NCBI RefSeq assembly: GCF_014648775.1
Contig: NZ_BMRT01000004.1
Location: forward strand, 186,001-250,000
Length of the DNA: 64,000 nt
DNA from: Streptomyces abikoensis
GTDB lineage: Bacteria; Actinomycetota; Actinomycetes; Streptomycetales; Streptomycetaceae
Reading direction: 5' to 3'
This document shows positions 1 through 12,198 of this stretch, piece after piece. The notes beneath the pieces were generated by a model. That model was given only the letters and a program-made list of their open reading frames with translations. It had not been told where the DNA came from and searched no databases. Numbering within the stretch: position 1 is the first letter of the stretch; every line of letters starts with the position of its first letter. The position numbers and the translations under genes were made by a program.

Positions 1-218
1 AGACCTTCGACATCACCCGCGACCCCAACCCCCACCTGGGCTTCGGCGGCGGGGGCCCGCACTTCTGCCTGGGCCGCTCCCTGGCGGCGCTGGAGATCGA
101 CCTGATCTTCGCCGCCGTCGCCGACACCCTCCCCGGCATCCGGCTCGCCGGGGCGCCGCGCCGGCTCCGCTCGGCGTGGCTGAACGGCATCAAGGAGCTC
201 CGCGTCAGCTACGAGTGA
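1..218 (+). CDS. Cytochrome P450, C-terminal fragment
   Basis: Open from the left edge; reading frame begins at base 3 and stops at TGA 216-218, giving the last 71 residues. The haem-binding loop FGGGGPHFCLGRSLA is visible near residues 14-28 and supplies the axial cysteine ligand of a P450 mono-oxygenase; the segment after it ends in the usual short beta strands. Bacterial P450s are about 400 residues, so roughly 330 residues lie outside the window. Substrate cannot be inferred. Confidence 0.93.
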   Translation, partial: TFDITRDPNPHLGFGGGGPHFCLGRSLAALEIDLIFAAVADTLPGIRLAGAPRRLRSAWLNGIKELRVSYE

Positions 219-266
219 TCGATCAACTCCCTTTTCCGCTACGGGAATCGGTCCAGACCTGACCCC

Positions 267-295
267 TTGTCAGGTACAGCTGTCCGACTTACTCT
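267..295 (+). promoter_or_regulatory. Putative sigma70-type promoter for the DUF6230 operon
   Basis: TTGTCA at 267-272 and TACTCT at 290-295 are separated by 17 bases, close to the HrdB consensus. It lies between the P450 stop and the start codon at 421 and would give a leader of about 120 bases. Confidence 0.45.
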
Positions 296-420
296 CGGGT
301 ACACCTTCAGGGACGGCGCATGAGCGCTTCGGCAGCGCACCGCTGTGCGCACCGCCGTGCGCCCTCCCCAACGCACCGCACCTCACCTCACTCTCACGGG
401 ATTGTTCAGGGGGCAGCCGC

Positions 421-1030
421 ATGAAGGACGATCAGGGAAGACAGGTGACGACGGGACGTGTCAGGTGGCGGAAGTTCGCCGTCCTGGCCGTGCCCGGCTT
501 CGCCGCCACGGCCGCGCTGGCCGTCGCGCTCGCCGACGGGGCGCTGGCCGCCTCGTTCGCCGTCTCCGGGCAGGAGTTCAAGGTCGGGGCGTCCAGCCTG
601 ACGGGCACGGGCTTCGCCCAGTACGGCGGGATCGACAAGAACGTTCGCGGCAAGCTGCTGCCGGTGGCCGTCACCACCATCAAGGAAGCCAAGCTCAAGG
701 ACCTGTGCCAGTCCGTGGTCACCACCCTGCCGGTGATCGGCGACATCTCCCTCAAGCTCCACGCGGGCCAGGGCGCGAAGACCGTCGAGGCCACCGACCT
801 GTTCATCGACGCCACCCAGATGTCCGGCGACGCCGAGTTCGAGAACATGGAGCTCGGCCGTGACGCGTCGACCCTCAACAGGGGTCCCGCCTCGGCGCAG
901 GGCCTCCAGGACGCCTTCGGCCAGCAGGCCAAGACCATCAAGATGACCGATGTTCGGCAGACGGCCTGGGCGACCAACGCCGGGCGGTTCAAGCTCGCCG
1001 GCCTCGACCTGAAGATCAAGCTCGGCAAGG

Positions 1031-1044
<14 letters not shown>
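421..1044 (+). CDS. DUF6230 family protein
   Basis: 207 residues. A basic N-terminus followed by a hydrophobic stretch (about residues 17-42) looks like a membrane anchor or uncleaved signal; the rest is a compact, mostly beta extracytoplasmic domain with two cysteines (in DLCQS and at the end, DECF). It resembles the Streptomyces DUF6230 family, often mislabelled cholesterol esterase; no esterase motif is visible. It overlaps the next gene by 14 bases, the usual arrangement with a DUF6114 membrane protein, so the pair probably works together at the cell surface. Role unknown. Confidence 0.85.
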
Positions 1045-2277
<1,233 letters not shown>

Positions 2278-2292
2278 CGCCACGTTGTGGGA

Positions 2293-2315
2293 ACCCGGGG
2301 GCGCAGCCCCCGGGT
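2293..2315. terminator. Bidirectional hairpin terminator
   Basis: ACCCGGGGGC (2293-2302) pairs perfectly with GCCCCCGGGT (2306-2315) over a 3-base loop. It separates the convergent secreted-protein gene and the GT87-PAP2 gene; no strong T-run follows on either side. Confidence 0.65.
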
Positions 2316-2317
2316 CC

Positions 2318-4387
2318 TCACCCCACGGCCCGCGCAGGCTCCCGCTCAGCCGCTGCCCCGGCCACGTCCCCGCGCCGCGCCCCCGGAATCGCCGTCAAGG
2401 CGATACGCCCCGGCCCGGTCAGCACGTACTGGATCCCGAAGCCCGCGGCGACGACCGCCGCCCCGCCCACCGCGTCCAGCACATAGTGGTTGGCCGTCCC
2501 GACGATGACCGTGAGCGTCATCAGCGGATACAGCATCCCCAGCCACCTCACCCACGTCCGCGGCCCCACGACCGCGATCACGACCCCGCACCACAGCGAC
2601 CAGCCGATGTGCAGCGAGGGCATCGCCGCGTACTGGTTGGCCAGCTCGGTCAGCGCGCCGAACTCGGGGTGGGACAGGTCCTGCGGGCCGTTGGCGGTGT
2701 CGATGAAGCCGAGGCCGGGCATCAGACGCGGCGGTGCCAGGGGGTAGAGCCAGAAGCCGGCCAGCGCCACCAGCGTCGCGAGGGCCAGCCCCGTGCGCGC
2801 CCAGCGGTACGTCGCCGGACGGCGCCAGTACAGATACCCCAGCAGCAAACTCGGCACCAGGAAGTGGAAGGTGCCGTAGTAGTAGTCCATGGCGTCCGCG
2901 AGCCGGCCCACGCCCGCCACGAAGTGGTTGACGCCGTGTTCGACGTCCAGGCGGAGGAACTCCTCGACGGCGAGGATCTGCCGGCCGTGGTACTCGGCGA
3001 GGGCCCGTGAGTCGGGGGCCTGGGCGCGGATGTAGGAGTAGGCCCAGTAGCCGACCCGTATCAGCATCAGCTCCAGGAGGAGGTTCGGGCGGTTCAGCGC
3101 GCGCTTGAAGAAGCGCAGCAGCGGCACCCAGCGGAAGCGGCCGCGCTGCGGCCCGGCGACCGGGGTGGGCACGGGCCGGTCCCACAGCGCGGAGGAGCGC
3201 GAGAGGAACGGCACCGCGCAGGCGGCCGCGAGGGCGGCGAGCAGCGGCGCGTGCTGTCCGACGGGCCCGAGGACGGGGTTCGGGGCGACGAGCACGGTGC
3301 TGCTCAGCGTCATGACGAGCACGACGAGCACGGGCCAGGCGAGCCGGTCGGCGCGTCGCCTGCCGACGCGGCCGGCGACGGCGAAGAGGATCCACAGCTG
3401 CTGGTGCTGCCAGGCGGTGGGCGCGACGGCGACCGCGACGCAGCCGGTGAGGGCCGTGGCCAGCAGCGGCTGTCCGTCGCGGGCGTAGCGGGCGGCCCGG
3501 CGCAGGCCGACGGTGACGACGACGGCGGCCAGCAGTCCGTAGAGGCCGAGTTCCAGCGGTCCGCGCAGGCCGAGGCGGAGGAGCAGGCCGTGCAGGGACT
3601 GGTTGGCCAGACCGTCGGGCCGGTCACCGAGGCCGGCTCCGGCGATGTGGTGGACCCAGTACGTCCGGGAGTCGTCGGGCAGGGCCGCCCAGGCCAGGGC
3701 CGTGGAGACGGCGAAGGTGGCGCCGGTGACGAGCGCGGCGCGGCGGCGGCCGGTGAGCCACAGCAGGGGGGCGAAGAGGAGGACGGCGGGCTGGAGGGCC
3801 GCCGCGAGGCCGACGAGGAGGCCGGTGGTCCGGCCGGAGCGCCGGTCGGCGATCCGGGGCCGGCAGCAGCCGAGGAGGACGAGGAGCACCGGGAGGACGC
3901 TGGTCTGACCGAGGGTGAAGGTGTTGCGGACGGGCAGGGAGAGCAGCGTCAGAATGACGGCGACGGGCGCGGCGCCACCGCGCAAACGTCCACCGCGCAT
4001 GCGCCCACCGCGCATACGTCCACCGCCGGGAAGGACCCGGACGGCGACGAGGGCCACGGCGACGACGAGCGACAGCGTGCCCAGCGTCCACACGACGCCG
4101 AGGCCGTGTTCGGCCGCGGCGGTGAGGGGCCGGAGCACGAGCCCGGCGAGGGGGGTGCCGGTGAACCTGCCGGAGTCGTAGAGGGAGCCGTGCGTGTGCG
4201 GGACGCCGTGCTCGCCGGCCCAGGTGGCGAGGCCGGTGAACCGGCGCGCCGGGGGGAGCCGCAGCACGGCCGCCGCCTGACGCACGGCCAGCAGCCCGGC
4301 GAGCAGCCACAGTGCCGCCAGGGCCACGGCGGGCCGCGAGCCCGCCCTCGGCGGACCCACCGGTCCGCCTCGCTCCGCTTCCGCCAC
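2318..4387 (-). CDS. Bifunctional GT87-like glycosyltransferase / PAP2 phosphatase membrane protein
   Basis: 689 residues, a fusion of two integral-membrane modules. The N-terminal ~400 residues contain many hydrophobic helices and resemble GT87 (DUF2029) polyprenol-phosphate-mannose-dependent mannosyltransferases. The C-terminal ~260 residues are a PAP2 superfamily domain: the PSLHIGWS motif (about 590-597) and NHYVLDAVGG (about 631-640) supply catalytic histidines and the aspartate. Such fusions are common in Streptomyces and are thought to act on lipid-linked glycans or inositol phospholipids at the membrane. ATG 4387 is the best start; 16 residues later another Met-free region begins, so it is not well fixed. 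Confidence 0.85.
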   Translation of the reverse strand: MAEAERGGPVGPPRAGSRPAVALAALWLLAGLLAVRQAAAVLRLPPARRFTGLATWAGEHGVPHTHGSLYDSGRFTGTPLAGLVLRPLTAAAEHGLGVVWTLGTLSLVVAVALVAVRVLPGGGRMRGGRMRGGRLRGGAAPVAVILTLLSLPVRNTFTLGQTSVLPVLLVLLGCCRPRIADRRSGRTTGLLVGLAAALQPAVLLFAPLLWLTGRRRAALVTGATFAVSTALAWAALPDDSRTYWVHHIAGAGLGDRPDGLANQSLHGLLLRLGLRGPLELGLYGLLAAVVVTVGLRRAARYARDGQPLLATALTGCVAVAVAPTAWQHQQLWILFAVAGRVGRRRADRLAWPVLVVLVMTLSSTVLVAPNPVLGPVGQHAPLLAALAAACAVPFLSRSSALWDRPVPTPVAGPQRGRFRWVPLLRFFKRALNRPNLLLELMLIRVGYWAYSYIRAQAPDSRALAEYHGRQILAVEEFLRLDVEHGVNHFVAGVGRLADAMDYYYGTFHFLVPSLLLGYLYWRRPATYRWARTGLALATLVALAGFWLYPLAPPRLMPGLGFIDTANGPQDLSHPEFGALTELANQYAAMPSLHIGWSLWCGVVIAVVGPRTWVRWLGMLYPLMTLTVIVGTANHYVLDAVGGAAVVAAGFGIQYVLTGPGRIALTAIPGARRGDVAGAAAEREPARAVG

Positions 4388-4545
4388 GCTCCGCCGCTCC
4401 TCCCGTCACCCGGCTCGGTCACTCGCGTCGGCCCTTTGAGACCTTACTCAGCCGCCGCGCACTCGCGCGGATCGTCCACAGGACGTCCCGCGGCCTCCTG
4501 ACGGTGGCCTGAGTCCAACGCCCCGGGGGCCATTAGGGTGCGGTC

Positions 4546-5229
4546 ATGAGCACCAGTGGCAGCAGTGAACGGCGGCCCCCGGCCCTGCGGGCGGACGCCC
4601 GGCGCAATCGCGAGGCCCTTGTCGCGGCGGCCCGGGAGCTCTTCGCCGAGCAGGGCCTGGAGGTCCCGCTGGACGAGATCGCCCGCCGCGCGGGCGTCGG
4701 AAACGCCACCCTGTACCGGCGTTTCCCCACCCGGGAGGCGCTGATCGAGGCGGTGTTCGGGGAGTCCCTGGGCGCGAGCATGAGCGAGGGCGAGCGGGCC
4801 CGCGCGGGTGAGGACGCCTTCGCGTCGCTGACCGCCTACATGGAGCGGATCTTCGAGGGCCTGGCCGCCGACCGGGGCGCGATCGAGCTGATGACGACGA
4901 CCATCCCGGCCGGCCCCACCCTGGCCGCGCTGCGCGAGCACAACCACGCCACGGTGGGCGCGCTCGTCCGCCGCGCACAGGAGCAGGGCACGATGCGCCC
5001 GGACGTGGTCGCCGAGGACCTGCTGTTCGCCCTGGCCGCCCTGGGCCGCTGCGTCCCCGCCGCCGCGGCCGTGGCCCCCGGCTCCTGGCGCCGCTACCTC
5101 GCCCTGCTCTTCGACGGCCTGCGCGCGGAGGCCGTCTCCGGCCTGCCCGCGCCGCCGCTGACGGCGGAACAGCTGGACGGCGTCCTGGCGGACGTGGGCG
5201 GGGGTGGCGGCGGGGGCGGGAACCGCTGA
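4546..5229 (+). CDS. TetR/AcrR family transcriptional regulator
   Basis: 227 residues. N-terminal HTH: NREALVAAARELFAEQG (about 21-37) followed by DEIARRAGVGNATLYRRFPT, the standard TetR recognition helix. The C-terminal half is the variable helical ligand domain, and the tail is a run of glycines. It is divergent from the membrane protein at 4387 across a 158-base gap and starts 28 bases upstream of the ABM gene's promoter-less gap, so either neighbour could be its target. Confidence 0.9.
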   Translation: MSTSGSSERRPPALRADARRNREALVAAARELFAEQGLEVPLDEIARRAGVGNATLYRRFPTREALIEAVFGESLGASMSEGERARAGEDAFASLTAYMERIFEGLAADRGAIELMTTTIPAGPTLAALREHNHATVGALVRRAQEQGTMRPDVVAEDLLFALAALGRCVPAAAAVAPGSWRRYLALLFDGLRAEAVSGLPAPPLTAEQLDGVLADVGGGGGGGGNR

Positions 5230-5256
5230 GCGGCTGCGGCAGTGCAGGATGACCTC

Positions 5257-5607
5257 ATGAGCATCGTGAAGATCAATGCCCTCACCGTCCCGGCCGAGCA
5301 GCGCGAGGTCCTGGAGAAGCGGTTCGCGTCCCGCGCGGGCACGGTGGAGAGTGCCGACGGTTTCGAGTGGTTCGAGCTTCTTCGCCCGCTGGAAGGCACG
5401 GACGACTACCTCGTCTACACGCGCTGGCGCAGCGAGGAGGACTTCCAGGCGTGGATGGAGGGCCCGATGAAGGCCGCCCACCAGGGCGGTGGCCAGGCCG
5501 GTGGCGAGGGTGGTGGCGAGGGTGCCCCCAAGCACAAGCCCGCCGCGACGGGGTCGACGGTGTGGTCGTTCGAGGTCGTCCAGCAGGCCGCGCCGAAGCA
5601 GGGCTGA
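5257..5607 (+). CDS. Antibiotic biosynthesis monooxygenase (ABM) domain protein, HmoA-like
   Basis: 116 residues from ATG 5257. The ABM ferredoxin-like fold signature is clear: KINALTVPAEQREVLEKRF at the start, then GFEWFELLRPLEGTDDYLVYTRW and FQAWMEG. This variant resembles haem-oxygenase-like HmoA proteins (about 110 residues). The C-terminal 35 residues are a Gly/Gln-rich tail. It follows the TetR gene by 27 bases with only a weak ribosome site, suggesting co-transcription. Confidence 0.88.
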   Translation: MSIVKINALTVPAEQREVLEKRFASRAGTVESADGFEWFELLRPLEGTDDYLVYTRWRSEEDFQAWMEGPMKAAHQGGGQAGGEGGGEGAPKHKPAATGSTVWSFEVVQQAAPKQG

Positions 5608-5729
5608 CCGCCCCGGCCGAGACGGGCCGACTCCAGGGCCGACTCCGGGGACGGTCCCGAACCGGTCCCGGAGTCGGCCCCCGGAAAAGCAGCTGATCGG
5701 ACGGCCGCCCGCGTGCGACCATCCGCCGC

Positions 5730-6215
5730 ATGACCATCTGGAACGTCTCCCCGCAGCCGGTCGGCTCGCCCGAGTCGGCCGCGCTGCTGCGGGAGTACCT
5801 CGTCGACGTCGCCGACCGCTGGTACCTGCTGCACGACGGGCGCCGGTGCACGCCCGAGGAGATCGAGCGGCACCTGGCCGAGATGCGCGGCGACGACCCC
5901 GGGACGCTGCTGGTGGCCCGGTACGGCGAGGAGCGGGCCGGGTGCGTGGGGCTGCGCCGGCTGGACGCCCGTACGGCCGAGTTGTGCCGGATGTACGTAC
6001 GGGCGGACCGGCGCGGTCTGGGCGGCTCGGGCGCGCTGCTGGGCGCGGCGGAGGAGACGGCGCGCGCGTGGGGCGCGGAGCGGATCGTGCTGGAGACCCG
6101 GCGGGATCTGGTGGAGGCGCGGGCGCTGTACGCGCGGCACGGCTTCGCGGACGTCGCCCCCTACAAGGAGGCGGACGTGTACTCGGAGGTGTGGCTCGGC
6201 AAGGAGCTGAACTGA
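5730..6215 (+). CDS. GNAT family N-acetyltransferase
   Basis: 161 residues. The GNAT core is visible: beta strands TLLVARYGEERAGCVGLRRL, the acetyl-CoA loop RADRRGLGGSGALLGAAEE (motif A, about 92-110) and the final ARALYARHGFADV. The substrate amine is not predictable. Free-standing, rightward, convergent with the drug exporter at 6240. Confidence 0.9.
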   Translation: MTIWNVSPQPVGSPESAALLREYLVDVADRWYLLHDGRRCTPEEIERHLAEMRGDDPGTLLVARYGEERAGCVGLRRLDARTAELCRMYVRADRRGLGGSGALLGAAEETARAWGAERIVLETRRDLVEARALYARHGFADVAPYKEADVYSEVWLGKELN

Positions 6216-6239
6216 TCCCTCTTACAGGCGGTGGTCGGG

Positions 6240-9280
<3,041 letters not shown>

Positions 9281-9323
9281 GGCGGGCGGCGGGCGGCGGG
9301 CGCGTCGGCGTAGGCTCGCGCGC

Positions 9324-9929
9324 ATGCTCCTGTGGATCAACGGCCCCTTCGGGGGCGGCAAGACCCAGACGGCGTACGAACTCCACCGCCGCCTCCCCGG
9401 CAGCGTCGTCTGCGACCCCGAGCACGCGGGCTTCGGCCTCCACCGGATGCTGCCGCCGGCGCTGCGGGGCGACTTCCAGGACCTGCCGGTGTGGCGCCGG
9501 GCGGTGTACGAGGTCCTGGGCATGGCCCTGACCGGGCACACCACGGGCCCGGTGATCGTCCCCATGACGATCGTGAACAGCACGTACTTCGCCGAAACGG
9601 TCGGCCGCCTCCGCGACGACGGCCACGACGTCCGCCACTTCGCGCTCCTCGCCCGCCGCGAGACGGTCCTGCGGCGGCTGCGCGAACGCGGTCTCGGCGC
9701 GTCCCTGCGGCGCGAGACCTTCGCGGTGTCGAAGCTGGACGAGTGCCTGGAGCGGCTGCGCGCGGAGGATTTCGGCGAGCACATCCGGACCGACGCCATC
9801 ACGATCCCCCAGATCGCCGACAAGATCGCGACCTCGACGGGCCTCCGGCTCACCCCGAACACGGACGGCCCGCTGAAGGGCCGCCTGCGCCGGGCGTGGA
9901 CGGGCGTGAAGCACATCCGCTTCGACTGA
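9324..9929 (+). CDS. TmrB-like P-loop ATP-binding protein
   Basis: 201 residues. Walker A INGPFGGGKTQTA at residues 5-17 and a kinase-like core (PVIVPMTIVN, HFALLARRETVLRRLRERG). The order of motifs resembles Bacillus TmrB, which binds and confers resistance to tunicamycin, and other small-molecule-kinase-like proteins. It starts 43 bases after the HAD gene and may be co-transcribed. Resistance function is inference. Confidence 0.8.
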   Translation: MLLWINGPFGGGKTQTAYELHRRLPGSVVCDPEHAGFGLHRMLPPALRGDFQDLPVWRRAVYEVLGMALTGHTTGPVIVPMTIVNSTYFAETVGRLRDDGHDVRHFALLARRETVLRRLRERGLGASLRRETFAVSKLDECLERLRAEDFGEHIRTDAITIPQIADKIATSTGLRLTPNTDGPLKGRLRRAWTGVKHIRFD

Positions 9930-9972
9930 AAAATACGAAGCCCGACCGGCTTGCCCGCCCTAAACTCCCCGG

Positions 9973-10308
9973 ATGCCCCACGGAAAGACGTCGTACGTCT
10001 GCCTCCCCTGCCGCGCCTCGTACAAACAGCCGTACCCCGGCCACCACGAACACGAGCGCGTCTGCCCCCGCTGCGCCGCCCCGCTGATCCACGTGGGCTC
10101 GGCCTTCGCGGCCCCCCGCCGCCGCGACAAGGCCGCGTGGCGAACCCTCTCCGTCCTGCTGAACGCCGGCATCCGCTTCCACAAGTCCTGCTGCGGCGGC
10201 CCCGGCTACCGCCCGCGCACCCTCAGCGAGGTCCGCGAACGCATGACGTACGCCCGCCGCACGGGCGAACCATTCGCGCGGGCGCTGGTGCGGGGGGAGT
10301 TGCCGTAG
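9973..10308 (+). CDS. Small zinc-ribbon-like protein
   Basis: 111 residues. Two Cys pairs, VCLPCRASY and CPRCAAPL, make a probable zinc ribbon in the first 45 residues, and a second patch FHKSCCGGPGYRP follows. The Streptomyces family is sometimes annotated as deoxyxylulose-5-phosphate synthase, for which it is far too short; no thiamine-binding motif is seen. Function unknown. Confidence 0.7.
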   Translation: MPHGKTSYVCLPCRASYKQPYPGHHEHERVCPRCAAPLIHVGSAFAAPRRRDKAAWRTLSVLLNAGIRFHKSCCGGPGYRPRTLSEVRERMTYARRTGEPFARALVRGELP

Positions 10309-10314
10309 GGGCAC

Positions 10315-10332
10315 GCTGCCGCTTGAGGCAGC
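10315..10332 (+). terminator. Short hairpin after the zinc-ribbon gene
   Basis: GCTGCC (10315-10320) pairs with GGCAGC (10327-10332) over six bases, just past the stop at 10308. Weak, no T-run. Confidence 0.35.
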
Positions 10333-10733
10333 GGTAATCGCAACCTACGGCTGCCCCAGGGCGAGGTTCGCGCTGACGACCAGCTCGACGGCCCTGCCGC
10401 CGTCGGCGAACGCCGTGCGCCGCGTGCTCGACTTCCGGCCGCTCGGGCGGGCGTTGGAGCTGGCCGAGCGGACGGCGCTGTGCGCGCCGACGGCGTCCGG
10501 ACGCGGGCACGCCCGCGAAGTCGTGCCGTACCGCCGCCGTGAGCTCCTGCGTCGGCTGCGCGAGGCCAATCGCCGGAGCAGCGCGGGCAGACCCTGGACC
10601 CGCGCGCCCCCGCACGCGCTGCCCGCGCGCCCCCGTGCTTCACGGGCGCGCTCCGGCGCGGTTGCCAATCCACGCGCCCCGCACTGGAATGCGGAGCCGA
10701 CGGGGCATCAGGCGCCGTGAGAGGAGTCCGATC
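10333..10733. other. Gene-poor gap, possible degenerate coding remnant
   Basis: No convincing gene. One plus frame from about 10361 to 10560 reads with coding-like composition (RRVLDFRPLGRALELAERT, then CAPTASGRGHAREVVP) and is faintly like the entry of a nitroreductase/FbiB domain, but it has no credible start and no flavin motif. I treat it as non-coding or decayed. Confidence 0.3.
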
Positions 10734-11384
10734 GTGATCCACATGACCGAGACCCTGGCCGTCCAGACCGTCGAGGGTTTCCTCACCCCCGATGAGACAG
10801 CAGAACTCACCAAACTCCTCGACGAGCACCTCGTCGCCACCGGCTGGCGGCCCGCCCGCCCCAGTGACGGGCTGGTGGCACCCGGCGAGGTCCAGGAGAT
10901 CCTGGCGGCCGGCGTCGAGCGGGCGCTGCCCGCCATCCGGCGCGCCTTCCCGTCCGTGGCGGTCGCCACCCCGTGGGACTACCACGACCTCCGCCCCGGC
11001 GACAGCATCGAGCCGCACCTCCACGGCGTGGACGAGCCCGGCCGGCGGCGACAGCGCGTCGCGCGGGTGGCCTTCCATCTCCAGGAGGCCGACCAGGGCG
11101 GGGCGTTCTACATCGAGACCGCCTCCTCCGAGGCGCTGTGGACCGACCGGACCGCCGGTTCCGACAGCGCTTTCCTCCCCGGTACGCGCTTCGCGCGAGA
11201 GATCTCGCATCACGGAGGGCTCGACTCCGCCGCCGCGCTCGCCCGCGTCCCGCGCACCCGCTGGACGAGCGCCCCGCCCGCCCGCACCGCCGTGGTCTAC
11301 GGCGCCCAGCTCGTCCACGGCGTGGAGACCGTCCGGGCGGGGCGGCTGCGGAAGCTGATCACCAACCTGCTGAGCGACGGCTGA
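10734..11384 (+). CDS. 2-oxoglutarate/Fe(II) oxygenase-like protein
   Basis: 216 residues from GTG 10734, chosen for GAGGAG at 10721-10726 (an ATG three codons later is possible). The middle resembles prolyl-4-hydroxylase-type double-stranded beta helix: YHDLRPGDSIEPHLHGVD, ARVAFHLQEADQGGAFYIE, and the distal LVHGVETVRAGRLRKLITNL, which offers the distal His and the Arg/Lys that bind 2-oxoglutarate. The proximal HxD is not canonical (HLHGVD), so metal binding is uncertain. Convergent with the exporter at 11397. Confidence 0.65.
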   Translation: MIHMTETLAVQTVEGFLTPDETAELTKLLDEHLVATGWRPARPSDGLVAPGEVQEILAAGVERALPAIRRAFPSVAVATPWDYHDLRPGDSIEPHLHGVDEPGRRRQRVARVAFHLQEADQGGAFYIETASSEALWTDRTAGSDSAFLPGTRFAREISHHGGLDSAAALARVPRTRWTSAPPARTAVVYGAQLVHGVETVRAGRLRKLITNLLSDG

Positions 11385-11396
11385 CGCCGGCGCGCG

Positions 11397-11999
11397 TCAG
11401 CCCATCACCGCCTCGTACAGGCTGAAGGCCGCCAGCGCCAGCATCACCAGCGCCGCGATCTTCGTGATCAGCGTCAACGGGACGTAGCGCATCAGGGTCT
11501 TGCCGCCGGCGATGCCCAGGCCCGCCACGGCCCACAGGCCGAGCGTCGCGCCCACGCCCACCGACACGGGGTCGTCGTAGCGGGCGGCGAGGTTGGCGGT
11601 CATGATCTGGGTGAGGTCGCCGAACTCCGCGACGAGGATCAGCATGAAGCCCGCGCCGGAGACCTTCCAGAAGGACTGGTCGGCGGGCTTCGTGATCTCT
11701 TCCTCGTCGTCGTCCTTCTTCAGCAGCAGCATCGCCGCGCCCGCGAGGAAGAGGACGCCGACGATTGCCTGGAGGAGGCGGTGCGGAAGGAGGGTGAGGA
11801 GGCTGCCGGCCGCGATCGCCAGGGCGACGTGGACCAGGAAGGCCGCCGCGACGCCCGCGAAGACGTACGAGGCGCGGTAGCGGGTGCCGAGCATCAGGGA
11901 GGCCAGGGCCGTCTTGTCGGGGAGCTCGGCGAGGAAGATCACGCCGAAGACCAGGGCGGCGACGGTGAAGCTGAACACAGGGACGGTTTCCTCTGTCAT
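11397..11999 (-). CDS. GDT1/TMEM165 (UPF0016) family Mn/Ca cation exporter
   Basis: 200 residues from ATG 11999. Two copies of the family signature E-x-G/P-D-K/L-[ST] are present: FLAELPDKTALASLML (about 23-38) and LVAEFGDLTQIMTANLA (about 127-143), within six predicted helices; an acidic loop KKDDDEEE lies between the halves. Family members export Mn2+ (and Ca2+/H+ in eukaryotes). It lies downstream of a yybP-ykoY-like Mn riboswitch, which strongly supports a manganese role. No good ribosome site precedes the ATG; in-frame GTGs upstream (for example within QVLLAVRER) are alternatives. Confidence 0.9.
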   Translation of the reverse strand: MTEETVPVFSFTVAALVFGVIFLAELPDKTALASLMLGTRYRASYVFAGVAAAFLVHVALAIAAGSLLTLLPHRLLQAIVGVLFLAGAAMLLLKKDDDEEEITKPADQSFWKVSGAGFMLILVAEFGDLTQIMTANLAARYDDPVSVGVGATLGLWAVAGLGIAGGKTLMRYVPLTLITKIAALVMLALAAFSLYEAVMG

Positions 12000-12002
12000 C
12001 GG

Positions 12003-12024
12003 TGGGAGAAGACGCTCCCGCACC
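12003..12024 (-). promoter_or_regulatory. Hairpin immediately before the GDT1 start codon
   Basis: On the minus strand GGTG-C-GGGAG pairs with CTCCCACC, with a single bulged C and a 6-base loop, ending two or three bases before ATG 11999. It could be the riboswitch expression platform, hiding the translation start. This is inference from position and pairing only. Confidence 0.45.
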
Positions 12025-12049
12025 GCGAGCAGCACCTGTGTCAAGGAAT

Positions 12050-12198
12050 CAGGGGTCGCTTCGGCACGGCAGCGTCGTGGACACTGCGGCCGAAGGTCTC
12101 GCTGGCCGGTGCGCACAGAACGCACGGCCTCCGGGCGCCGGCCGGGCGCGAGGCCCAGCAGTATGTCGACGGTCCGGCGAAGAGCTACTCCCCTTCTG
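12050..12198 (-). promoter_or_regulatory. yybP-ykoY-like Mn2+ riboswitch upstream of the GDT1-type gene
   Basis: Read on the minus strand, the region starts with AGAAGGGGAGTAGCTCTTCG, an excellent match to the conserved 5' part (GGGGAGUAGC) of yybP-ykoY aptamers, and the second conserved loop appears as GCGAGACCTTCGG (GAGACC at 12095-12100). The 3' side ends in GAAGCGACCCCT (12050-12061), which can close P1 with AGGGG. This class binds Mn2+ and commonly precedes UPF0016 and P-type ATPase genes. The 5' conserved segment overlaps the stop codon of the upstream permease gene. Confidence 0.85.

Noticed and set aside
3251..4501. Rightward open frame antisense to the GT87-PAP2 gene
   Set aside because: Low-complexity Gly/Glu/Asp sequence typical of antisense frames in high-G+C DNA.
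10361..10660. Nitroreductase/FbiB-like remnant
   Set aside because: Resemblance is faint, no start or flavin motif; kept only as a note.
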